A stretch of 5,516 bases of DNA from Oscillospiraceae bacterium (GTDB lineage Bacteria; Bacillota; Clostridia; Oscillospirales; Ruminococcaceae), in NCBI GenBank assembly GCA_017848155.1, contig JAGAKC010000042.1, positions 1-5,516 of the forward strand. The letters are read 5' to 3'. The position numbers and the translations under genes are program-made. Below, piece after piece: positions 1-5,500 of the stretch; position 1 is the first letter of the stretch, and each line of letters starts with the position of its first letter. The notes below the pieces were generated by a model. It was not told the origin of the DNA. It did no database searches and saw only the letters and a list, made by a program, of their open reading frames with translations.

Positions 1-98
1 AATGCAACGGAAACGAGCTTTGCATGATCGCAGAGCTGTTAGGCACCATGATATCCGCACTTGACCGATACGCACCGTCATCGAAAGCCGAAAAGTGA
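1..98 (+). CDS. 3' end of an unrecognised plus-strand gene (5' truncated)
   Basis: The frame whose first complete codon starts at base 3 stays open for 31 codons and stops at TGA 96-98. The other two plus-strand frames both stop inside this stretch. The visible tail has a Cys-rich start (a Cys at the first and seventh residue), then a hydrophobic, probably helical piece (MIAELLGTMISALDRYAP), and ends in a short charged tail (SSKAEK). A good intrinsic terminator begins about 20 bases after the stop, which supports a real gene end. I do not recognise the family from so short a piece. In some Clostridia the gene before secDF belongs to the SCIFF peptide/radical SAM maturase locus, but nothing visible here proves that. 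Confidence 0.55.
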   Translation, partial: CNGNELCMIAELLGTMISALDRYAPSSKAEK

Positions 99-119
99 AC
101 TTTTTTCATAATTCCTGCC

Positions 120-149
120 GTCCTCACATTTTTGTGGGGATAATTTTTT
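120..149 (+). terminator. intrinsic terminator of the upstream gene
   Basis: TCCTCAC (121-127) pairs with GTGGGGA (134-140) around a six-base loop with one G-T wobble, and can extend by a further G-T pair (120/141). A run of six T follows at 144-149. It lies 22 bases after the stop codon at 98, so it most likely ends the transcript of that gene. Confidence 0.65.
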
Positions 150-170
150 CTCCAGATATATTACCCCTCT

Positions 171-189
171 ATTATACATTAAGTATAAT
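171..189. repeat. AT-rich perfect inverted repeat between two terminators
   Basis: ATTATAC (171-177) and GTATAAT (183-189) are exact reverse complements separated by five bases. Each arm contains a TATAAT-like hexamer facing outward, so it could be a weak bidirectional -10 element. No good -35 box is seen at the proper distance on either strand: the plus strand offers TTACCC at 161-166. It could equally be a protein-binding dyad or chance in an AT-rich spacer. Function unknown. Confidence 0.35.
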
Positions 190-205
190 TTTGCGTTTTG
201 AACAG

Positions 206-244
206 TGCCTGACAGTATTTTTCATCTGTTTCGGGCATTTTTCT
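206..244 (+). terminator. second intrinsic terminator upstream of the secDF promoter
   Basis: TGCCTGACAG (206-215) pairs with CTGTTTCGGGCA (226-237), with a two-base bulge and one G-T wobble, around a ten-base loop. Five T follow directly (238-242). Only the plus orientation has a T-tract. It sits immediately before the secDF -35 box, so it insulates secDF from upstream transcription. With the hairpin at 120-149 it forms a tandem pair. Confidence 0.7.
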
Positions 245-245
245 A

Positions 246-274
246 TTGACTAATTTGACAAAATATATTATAAT
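246..274 (+). promoter_or_regulatory. sigma-A type promoter of secDF
   Basis: A -35 box TTGACT (246-251) and a perfect -10 box TATAAT (269-274) are separated by 17 bp, the ideal spacing. Transcription would start near 281, giving a leader of about 100 nt. A perfect TTGACA also occurs at 255-260, but its best downstream partner, GATAAT at 276-281, is only 15 bp away, so it is the less likely alternative. No operator is obvious, which fits a constitutively needed gene. Confidence 0.8.
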
Positions 275-280
275 AGATAA

Positions 281-382
281 TTGGTATAGACTAGGGTTTT
301 GTTTCCTTTTTCAGGACAAGCCCCGTCCATTATTAATAAGATCGGCGAAAAACTGCCGAAAAACTGAAACGGAGTGAAAGAA
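281..382 (+). other. secDF 5' leader, about 100 nt
   Basis: This is the presumed untranslated leader between the promoter and the TTG start. It contains a small GGAC/GTCC stem (314-317 with 325-328), a small CGGC/GCCG stem (343-346 with 355-358), and a 10-base direct repeat CGAAAAACTG (346-355 and 357-366) just before the ribosome binding site. I recognise no riboswitch, and no hairpin followed by a T-tract occurs here, so attenuation is not supported. There is no ATG-started leader peptide. Confidence 0.4.
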
Positions 383-385
383 TTG
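371..385 (+). promoter_or_regulatory. ribosome binding site and TTG start of secDF
   Basis: GGAG at 371-374 lies eight bases before TTG 383-385. An in-frame GTG at 374-376 starts on the last base of that same GGAG, so it cannot use it, and no other purine-rich site lies at the correct distance before it. TTG 383 is therefore the better start, and it places Met-Lys-Ser-Arg directly before the first membrane segment. Confidence 0.75.
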
Positions 386-2734
386 AAATCAAGAATCAGC
401 AGACCTGTTTTCTTTATCGTCTTTCTCCTTATCGCAGCATTTGCGTTTCTGTCCACAATGGGTGTAAGCACCCGTTACGGCGACACCGAAACACATATCA
501 TCTGGGGTATAGACGATATAAGATGGGGAATCGATATCCGAGGCGGCGTTAACGTTACGTTCGGCGTGCCCGAGGATTATGCTTCCGCAAACGAGATCAC
601 ACAGAACGATCTTGATGCGGCAAAATCGATCATCGAAACACGACTGGTCGATAAGAACATCAACGACTACGAGGTCTATATCGACAATATGACAAAGGCT
701 ATCATAGTCAGATTCCCGTGGCAGGCTGACGACAACAGCTTCGATCCCGAGCAGGCAGTAAAGGAGATCGGCGAGACCGCTCTGCTCACCTTCCGTGAGG
801 GATACCATGTTGACGAATCAGGCCTCCCCACAGGCGATACACAAAAAGTCATCATTCAGGGTACAGAGGTAGAAAAGGCATATGTTTCGGTCAACCCCGA
901 AACAGGCGACTATTCCGTATCTCTCGACCTTACAGACGCAGGTGCATCGGCATTTGCTGACGCTACCACAAGACTTCTCGGCGATCAGATCTCCATCTGG
1001 ATGGACGATATCTGCATCTCTGCACCCAAAGTAGAGACCGCTATCACAGACGGCAACGTAAGCATCACATCTGACGAGTATGTTGATCCCGAGCCTGCAC
1101 AGGCGCTTGCCGACAAGATCAACGGCGGCTCTCTCCCCTTCAAGCTGGAGGTTGAGAACCTGTCCACCATCTCCCCCATTCTGGGTCTTGGCGCACGTGA
1201 CGCAATGGCTCTCGCAGGTGTTATCGCATTCGCACTTATCGCAATATTCATGATCGCATACTATCGTCTGCCCGGCTTTGTTGCAGTTATCGCACTCGCA
1301 GGTCAGGTAGCAGGTATGTTCGCAGCTATCACAGGCTTCTTCTCCTTTAACGACGCATCCTCTCTCACCATCCCCGGTATCGCAGGTATCATCCTGTCCA
1401 TCGGTATGGGTGTTGACGCAAACGTTATCTCCGCAGAGAGAATAAGAGAGGAGCTCAAGGCAGGCAGGACTATCGACGGCGCTATCAAGAACGGCTTCCA
1501 GCGTGGCTTTACAGCTATTCTCGACAGTAACCTCACAGTAATCATCGTTGCCGTTATCCTTATGGCGATATTCGGTACATGGTTCGGTGTTACCACTGAC
1601 GGTACCATCTTCTCCTTCGGTTATACACTGCTCGCAGGTGTTATCATGAACTTCATCATGGCATGCTGGGCAACAAGACTTATGACCACATCCCTCTCCA
1701 AGTTCAAGGTGTTCAGAAAGCCCTGGCTGTACGGCGGTAACAAGGGCGCTGCTGCCGCAGCTTCCGCTGAAGCAGGCAAGGACACTGTCCAGAACATTGA
1801 GGTAAAGGCAAAGACAAATATCAACTTTGTCAAGAACACAAAGATCTACGTTATCATCTCTGTTGCTGTTATTGCACTTACAGCAATATTCAGCTTCATC
1901 CTCGTTCCCGAGGTAGATATCCGCTTCAAGGGCGGTACGATGGTGACCTACAGCTATCAGGGTGATATCTCCGTTGCAGACGTAGAAAAAACCGTTGAAG
2001 CTCTCGGTACTCCAAGCGCTAAGGTAACAACAGGTACCAGCCTTACAGGCGACCTCAACACACTGGTGGTTTCCTTCGCTGCTGATGAAAAGATGGATGA
2101 CGACATGCTGGCTCAGGTATCCGATACCCTCATCGGCACCTACACCGATAACGAGCTTATCAACATCGACACAACGAACGTAAGCGCTTCCAGCGGTTAT
2201 CTGTTCTTCATCAACTGCCTTATCGCAGTAGTTGTGGCATTTATCCTGCTGGTACTCTACATCGCATTCAGATTCCAGAAGATCGGCGGCTGGTCCGCAG
2301 GTGTAATTGCTATCTGCTGTCTGCTGCATGACGTTGTAATAACATACGCAGTATATGTATTCTGCGGCATGGCGCTCGACTCCAACTTCATGGCAGTTAT
2401 CCTGACACTTCTGGGTTACTCCATAAACAACACCATCATCATCTACGACCGTCTGCGTGAAAACCGTGCAAAGCATGGTCATAAGATGTCTGACGCTGAG
2501 CTCGTAAACCTCAGTATAAACCAGACACTTACACGTTCCGTCATCACAACTGCCACCACCGTGACAGCTATGCTGGCGATCGCAGTTGTATGTGCACTGA
2601 TGGGCGTAACATCTATCCTGTCCTTTGCTATTCCGCTTGCTGTAGGTATGCTGGTAGGCTTCTACTCCTCCGTATGCCTTGCAGGTCCCCTCTGGATCTG
2701 GTGGAAGAGCCGCAGGAACAAGAAGAACTCCTGA
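383..2734 (+). CDS. secDF: protein translocase subunits SecD and SecF, fused (SecDF)
   Basis: This membrane protein uses the proton-motive force to help pull secreted proteins out of the SecYEG channel after SecA-driven insertion. From the TTG start it has 783 residues, slightly longer than most fused SecDF (about 740). The SecD half has a first membrane helix at 8-24, the DIRGG motif at 51-55, a large extracytoplasmic domain to about 274, then helices near 275-297, 299-322, 330-352, 384-399 and 410-433. Helix 4 carries GMGVDANV with Asp345, the conserved proton-path residue, followed by the RIREEL motif. An Ala-rich linker (456-464) joins SecF: first helix about 488-508, FKGGT at 515-519, then five more helices from about 606. 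The SecF signature reads GYSINNT...YDRLREN and Arg718 sits in TLTRS. The usual Asp of the GYSxND motif is Asn683. The tail is basic (KSRRNKKNS). It is monocistronic between its own promoter and a terminator. Identification is secure; the start is the less certain point (GTG 374 would add three residues). Confidence 0.95.
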   Translation: MKSRISRPVFFIVFLLIAAFAFLSTMGVSTRYGDTETHIIWGIDDIRWGIDIRGGVNVTFGVPEDYASANEITQNDLDAAKSIIETRLVDKNINDYEVYIDNMTKAIIVRFPWQADDNSFDPEQAVKEIGETALLTFREGYHVDESGLPTGDTQKVIIQGTEVEKAYVSVNPETGDYSVSLDLTDAGASAFADATTRLLGDQISIWMDDICISAPKVETAITDGNVSITSDEYVDPEPAQALADKINGGSLPFKLEVENLSTISPILGLGARDAMALAGVIAFALIAIFMIAYYRLPGFVAVIALAGQVAGMFAAITGFFSFNDASSLTIPGIAGIILSIGMGVDANVISAERIREELKAGRTIDGAIKNGFQRGFTAILDSNLTVIIVAVILMAIFGTWFGVTTDGTIFSFGYTLLAGVIMNFIMACWATRLMTTSLSKFKVFRKPWLYGGNKGAAAAASAEAGKDTVQNIEVKAKTNINFVKNTKIYVIISVAVIALTAIFSFILVPEVDIRFKGGTMVTYSYQGDISVADVEKTVEALGTPSAKVTTGTSLTGDLNTLVVSFAADEKMDDDMLAQVSDTLIGTYTDNELINIDTTNVSASSGYLFFINCLIAVVVAFILLVLYIAFRFQKIGGWSAGVIAICCLLHDVVITYAVYVFCGMALDSNFMAVILTLLGYSINNTIIIYDRLRENRAKHGHKMSDAELVNLSINQTLTRSVITTATTVTAMLAIAVVCALMGVTSILSFAIPLAVGMLVGFYSSVCLAGPLWIWWKSRRNKKNS

Positions 2735-2761
2735 TCATCAGGATAGGCAATTCATCAAAAC

Positions 2762-2795
2762 AAGCGCTGTTGTCGTAACTGACAGCAGCGCTTTT
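2762..2795. terminator. probable bidirectional terminator between convergent operons
   Basis: AAGCGCTGTTGTC (2762-2774) pairs with GACAGCAGCGCTT (2781-2793) around a six-base loop, with a single G-T wobble: a 13-bp stem. On the plus strand the stem ends in four T (2792-2795). On the minus strand the stem is followed by TGTTTTG, also T-rich. It lies 27 bases after the secDF stop and eight bases beyond the end of the minus-strand permease gene, so both transcripts probably end here. Confidence 0.85.
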
Positions 2796-2802
2796 GCTAT
2801 GC

Positions 2803-3984
2803 TCATTCTGTTTTCAAGGCATCAACAGGCTTCATTTTAGCCGCCCTGTATGCAGGAAATGCACCGAATACCGCACCGATAACAACAGCGGACACCTCGC
2901 AGATGATAAGAGAAACCGGGTCCACTGCAAACGGCAGACGCAGCACCATACATCCCACCGCTGCAATGACAAGACCTGCGACAAGACCTGCTGTACCTCC
3001 TGCAAAGGTTAGCATTATCCCCTCAGAAATGAACTCCATGCATATATCGCAGTTTTTGGCACCTATAGCCTTGCGTATACCTATCTCACGTGTGCGCTCC
3101 GTAACGCTCATCATCATGGTGGTCATGACGGATATTCCCGAAACGAGCAGCGATATCCCTGCCACGAGCGACAGCGACACTGTGACCACAGCAAGGATCT
3201 CATCAAGACTCTTTTTCTGGGATAACAGATTATTGATGATAAAACCATCAGTACAACCGCTTACACGGTCGATTGCAGCTCTTACAGCACTCAGCACAGC
3301 CGCCTCATCACACTGCACATCCAGCTTTACCGCAAGCCTGTCATAGGTGCTTCGCCCCGAAAGAGTCTGCATCGTCGTGATAGGTATATACATAAATCCT
3401 GGCATGATACCCGTCAATGCGCTCTGAAGTCCCGAAAGACCTGTCCCGGCAACTCCCACCACTGTAAAGTCATGATAGCGTCCGCCCACAAAAAGCCGCA
3501 TCGTTTTCCCGATAATGTTGCTTCTGCCGTATACCTCAAGAGCAAAGCTCTCATCTACAACGCATACCCGTGCGTCCGATTGCGCATCACCGGTAGTTAT
3601 CAGCCGCCCGTGCTTTGCGGTAAGCGATATCAGCTTATCCGCAGAATCATCTACTCCCCAGAGATAACAATCCAGACGTCTGCCTGCCATCTGCGCCTCG
3701 GACACCGATGCCATCAGCGGCATCACATCCGCCACTCCATCGGTGCGCCGCACCGCCGAGATACTTTCATCGGTGAGCTTTGCCGAAACAGTGTTTCCTG
3801 CCGACGACACCAGAAGAGTATCTACCCCCATCGAAACAAGTGTGGAGTCCACCTGTGCCGTGCCTATCGTACCCACAGCCGAGATAAGCGTCACCGACAA
3901 AACACCTATCGCTATACCAGACATAGTAAGCAGCGAACGGGTACGGCTGCGCAGTATGTTTATAAACGTTGCCCTGATGCTCAT
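2803..3984 (-). CDS. MacB/FtsX-type ABC transporter permease
   Basis: 393 residues from the chosen start, with the four-helix layout of the MacB/FtsX superfamily. An N-terminal cytoplasmic stretch leads into helix 1 (about 20-40), then comes a large extracytoplasmic domain (about 41-262, MacB periplasmic-core type), and helices at about 264-290, 322-347 and 355-378. The cytoplasmic loop after helix 2 carries TERTREIGIRKAIGAK (296-310) and the end carries FPAYRAAKMKPVDAL (376-390), both hallmarks of the family; the TERTREIGIRKAIGA loop is where these permeases contact their ATPase. Family members move peptides, lipids or antibiotics by mechanotransmission together with an adaptor and an ATPase. 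No nucleotide-binding domain is fused (no Walker motifs) and none is encoded in this operon. It is the second gene after the adaptor, with stop and start overlapping. The substrate is unknown. Confidence 0.9.
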   Translation of the reverse strand: MSIRATFINILRSRTRSLLTMSGIAIGVLSVTLISAVGTIGTAQVDSTLVSMGVDTLLVSSAGNTVSAKLTDESISAVRRTDGVADVMPLMASVSEAQMAGRRLDCYLWGVDDSADKLISLTAKHGRLITTGDAQSDARVCVVDESFALEVYGRSNIIGKTMRLFVGGRYHDFTVVGVAGTGLSGLQSALTGIMPGFMYIPITTMQTLSGRSTYDRLAVKLDVQCDEAAVLSAVRAAIDRVSGCTDGFIINNLLSQKKSLDEILAVVTVSLSLVAGISLLVSGISVMTTMMMSVTERTREIGIRKAIGAKNCDICMEFISEGIMLTFAGGTAGLVAGLVIAAVGCMVLRLPFAVDPVSLIICEVSAVVIGAVFGAFPAYRAAKMKPVDALKTE

Positions 3985-3997
3985 TACTGCCGCTCCC
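3982..3997 (-). promoter_or_regulatory. ribosome binding site and TAATG coupling that set the permease start
   Basis: On the minus strand GGGAG (3997-3993) is followed by eight bases and then ATG (3984-3982). The adaptor gene's stop TAA (3986-3984) shares its last A with this ATG. An earlier in-frame ATG at 3999-3997 would add five residues (MGAAV), but it lies on top of this ribosome binding site and has no good site of its own. The internal ATG is preferred. Translation of the two genes is probably coupled, which fits a fixed-ratio complex. Confidence 0.75.
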
Positions 3998-4928
3998 ATC
4001 TGACGTAGGCGCTTTCAGATATCTTTTCGGGTGAGGTAAACACCATGTCCTCTGCCGTTACACCCTTTATCACCTCTGTACCATCGGAAAACTCCGCACC
4101 TGTAAATATCTTTTTCTTACATGCTTTGCCATCGGTATAAACATATACATATTCTCCGCCGTCGTCCTGTCCTATGGCTTCATAGGGAAGTACACATATC
4201 TTTCGTGGCTCTGTCAGAGAGAATCTAACATCAGCAGATAGACCTGATCTGAAACGCACATCATATCTGTCGGGAGCGATCGTCACATCCACCACAGTTT
4301 CAAGCACTGAGCCGCTGTAGCGCATCCTTGCCGCAGCAGCTATTGCTGTCACCTTACCCGTGAACACCTCGTCAGGGCAGGCAGCAAGCGTAAAAGTGAC
4401 GGAGCTTCCAACTCCTACACGGGAAATGTATTCCTCGCTGACAGGAGCGGTCACGATAAGCGTATCAGTTCCTGCAATGGTCGCGATACTGCTTCCCGAT
4501 TCCACCGCTGCGCCTGCGCCTGCCGTGGATATTACCCGTCCCGTGCGGTCTGCGGTTATCTCGGACGGGATAAGAGATATCGCCGCCGAAAGATCAGCCG
4601 CTGCCACCGCAAGCTGCGGAAGCTGTCCCATACTGTCAATGAATGAGGCAGAGCCTTCACGGTCCACCAACGCAATAATGTCACCGGCATTGACCGTATC
4701 GCCCTCGGCAACGGTGAAATTCTTAATGACCAGCGGCAGTGCCGAGGTAACATCAGACTGTCCCACATAAGAAAGCGAGCCACAGCTTGTCAGACTCTCG
4801 CTGTACATGACATTTTTCGCCGAAATAACACTTACAGACGGTACAGCGCTTACTGCGGCCTCGGGTACGACGCTGACAACGGCACACAACAGCGCCGCTA
4901 CACCGAGGACAGCTATCATCTTCTTCAT
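3984..4928 (-). CDS. membrane-fusion / periplasmic adaptor subunit of an ABC transporter (HlyD/MacA-like)
   Basis: 314 residues. An N-terminal hydrophobic segment (about 4-24 after Met-Lys-Lys) is a membrane anchor or signal peptide; there is no clear lipobox. Residues 66-89 (PLVIKNFTVAEGDTVNAGD) form the first half of a lipoyl-like fold. About 30 mostly Ala-rich residues follow (90-122) where MacA-type proteins carry a long coiled-coil hairpin. The second lipoyl half is at about 123-155, a beta-barrel region (VxxGxxVTFT style) at about 156-240, and a membrane-proximal domain to the end. In this family the adaptor links or modulates the permease at the outer face of the membrane. The very short hairpin suits a cell without a TolC-like partner. 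It is the first gene of the operon and overlaps the permease. ATG 4928 is the start because an in-frame TGA lies just upstream at 4937-4935; AAAGGA (4945-4940) is a ribosome binding site at the long spacing of 11 bases. Individual family assignment rests on domain pattern only. Confidence 0.82.
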   Translation of the reverse strand: MKKMIAVLGVAALLCAVVSVVPEAAVSAVPSVSVISAKNVMYSESLTSCGSLSYVGQSDVTSALPLVIKNFTVAEGDTVNAGDIIALVDREGSASFIDSMGQLPQLAVAAADLSAAISLIPSEITADRTGRVISTAGAGAAVESGSSIATIAGTDTLIVTAPVSEEYISRVGVGSSVTFTLAACPDEVFTGKVTAIAAAARMRYSGSVLETVVDVTIAPDRYDVRFRSGLSADVRFSLTEPRKICVLPYEAIGQDDGGEYVYVYTDGKACKKKIFTGAEFSDGTEVIKGVTAEDMVFTSPEKISESAYVRWERQ

Positions 4929-5022
4929 ATCACATCAAGTCCTTTCGTTAGATATCGGTAGTTATTTTTACATTATCGGGAAGAAATATGCAGCGCCTCC
5001 GATAGAATGATAAAATAAAAAA

Positions 5023-5052
5023 ATTACTTTTTTTACTTTACCCCCTTGACAA
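5023..5052 (-). promoter_or_regulatory. candidate weak leftward promoter for the adaptor-permease operon
   Basis: Reading the minus strand, TTGTCA (5052-5047) matches five of six -35 bases, and AGTAAT (5028-5023) matches four of six -10 bases at 18 bp spacing. The alternative -35 TTGACA (5061-5056) is perfect, but its best partner TAAAGT (5040-5035) is only 15 bp away. Neither is strong. If the first is right, the leftward -35 hexamer lies almost exactly opposite the rightward one (5046-5051). Confidence 0.3.
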
Positions 5053-5061
5053 ATCTGTCAA
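5046..5061. repeat. inverted repeat on the -35 box
   Basis: TTGACA (5046-5051) and TGTCAA (5056-5061) are reverse complements separated by AATC. The left arm is the rightward -35 hexamer. The repeat touches the 18-bp palindrome at base 5061 and could be a second operator, a divergent -35 element, or a coincidence of the two. Confidence 0.5.
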
Positions 5062-5074
5062 TACAGTATATACT
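5046..5074 (+). promoter_or_regulatory. strong promoter of the GntR gene
   Basis: A perfect -35 box TTGACA (5046-5051) and the -10 box TATACT (5069-5074) are separated by 17 bp. The A/T-rich stretch upstream may add to its strength. Transcription should start near 5081, about 22 bases before the ribosome binding site. A promoter this close to consensus in front of a regulator gene suggests it is normally held down by a repressor. Confidence 0.85.
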
Positions 5075-5078
5075 GTAT
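5061..5078. promoter_or_regulatory. 18-bp perfect palindrome, probable operator of the GntR repressor
   Basis: ATACAGTATATACTGTAT (5061-5078) is its own exact reverse complement and completely covers the -10 box of the rightward promoter. Dimeric winged-helix GntR proteins bind such dyads, and a protein bound here would block RNA polymerase, so negative autoregulation is the simplest reading. The octamer GTATATAC is repeated directly at 5066-5073 and 5075-5082. The link to the adjacent regulator is inferred from position only. Confidence 0.75.
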
Positions 5079-5102
5079 ATACAACATATAAACACTAATG
5101 CA

Positions 5103-5122
5103 GAAAGGAGGAATGAGATTTG
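5103..5122 (+). promoter_or_regulatory. ribosome binding site and TTG start of the GntR gene
   Basis: GAAAGGAGG (5103-5111) is a nearly perfect Shine-Dalgarno sequence, eight bases before TTG 5120-5122. The ATG at 5113 is only one base from the GGAGG and opens a frame that stops after nine codons, so it is a decoy. TTG is the correct start. Confidence 0.85.
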
Positions 5123-5488
5123 AAGATACTGCAAAACTCTGATATTCCCATCTATAAACAGATAGCAGGTCAGTTCAAGGAGGATATCATGAACGGAAGG
5201 CTTTGTGAAGGCGACTATCTGCCCTCGATACGAGGACTTGCAAGAGATCTGAAAATAAGTGTTATAACCACAATGAAAGCGTATGAACAGCTGACAGAGG
5301 AAGGACTTATAGCTCCTGTACAGGGCAAGGGATATATTGTCAACCCACAGGACAGGGAGATGGTCAAGGAGCAGCATCTGCGTCTGCTGGAGCAGCATCT
5401 GCAGAATGCCATAGAATCAGCAAAGCTTGCAGGAATGGACCGTGAGGAGCTCATCAATATGATAAATGTTCTTTACGATATAGAATGA
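5120..5488 (+). CDS. GntR-family transcriptional regulator, YtrA/YhcF type
   Basis: 122 residues, the usual size of the short YtrA subfamily. Residues about 9-75 form the GntR winged-helix domain: IPIYKQIAGQFKEDIMNG, then LPSIRGLARDLKISVITTMK (34-53) as the helix-turn-helix, then AYEQLTEEGLI and the wing PVQGKGYIV. The remaining 47 residues are a charged, helical tail with Gln/Leu-rich spacing (REMVKEQHLRLLEQHLQN), typical of the dimerisation helices of this subfamily, and too short for a ligand-binding domain of the FadR or HutC type. YtrA-type proteins usually repress transporter operons including their own. Here the gene has a strong promoter whose -10 box lies in a palindrome, is divergent from an adaptor-permease operon, and is followed at 12 nt by another gene. 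The inducing signal is unknown; antibiotics or envelope stress are precedents in the subfamily, not evidence here. Confidence 0.93.
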   Translation: MKILQNSDIPIYKQIAGQFKEDIMNGRLCEGDYLPSIRGLARDLKISVITTMKAYEQLTEEGLIAPVQGKGYIVNPQDREMVKEQHLRLLEQHLQNAIESAKLAGMDREELINMINVLYDIE

Positions 5489-5500
5489 GAGGTAGATATT

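Larger units (their letters stand above)
4929..5119. promoter_or_regulatory. divergent control region between the adaptor-permease operon and the GntR gene
   Basis: This 191-bp spacer separates two operons transcribed away from each other. The right half holds the strong rightward promoter and its dyads, described separately. The middle (5009-5040) is a nearly pure A/T stretch that could act as an UP element for the rightward promoter. The left part (4929-5008) would be the leader of the adaptor mRNA. I find no terminator or riboswitch in it. Confidence 0.6.

Noticed and set aside
314..358. Riboswitch or attenuator in the secDF leader
   Set aside because: Only two short four-base stems are visible, there is no T-tract after either, and no known aptamer core is recognised.
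299..367. Possible leader peptide of 22 codons (TTG 299 to TGA 367) before secDF, like an arrest peptide
   Set aside because: The start is TTG with only AGGG two bases upstream, too close to serve as a ribosome binding site. The peptide has no signal sequence and no arrest-like motif.
818..2482. Long minus-strand open frame (over 550 codons) opposite secDF, strikingly Cys-rich
   Set aside because: It lies wholly inside secDF, which is certain by motif. The Cys and Asp/Val/His content arises from reading the antisense of common secDF codons, and it shows no recognisable domain. It is an antisense shadow.
2903..4008. Open frames on the plus strand opposite the permease gene
   Set aside because: They have low-complexity Thr/Ser/Ile/Arg-rich translations without domain motifs, while the minus-strand frame matches the MacB/FtsX family throughout.
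4931..5010. Small gene in the adaptor leader using GGAGGC (5000-4995 on the minus strand)
   Set aside because: No start codon lies at a suitable distance after it; the first ATG downstream (4973-4971, in GATAATGTAA) is followed directly by a stop.
5055..5078. SOS (LexA) box
   Set aside because: The E. coli box is CTGT-N8-ACAG. Here CTGT and ACAG are four bases apart, and the perfect dyad has the opposite order, ACAG-N6-CTGT. It also does not match the Gram-positive GAAC/GTTC-type box. A GntR operator is more likely.
5113..5142. ATG at 5113 as the start of the regulator or of a small peptide
   Set aside because: It is out of frame with the regulator, stops after nine codons, and is only one base from GGAGG, too close for initiation.
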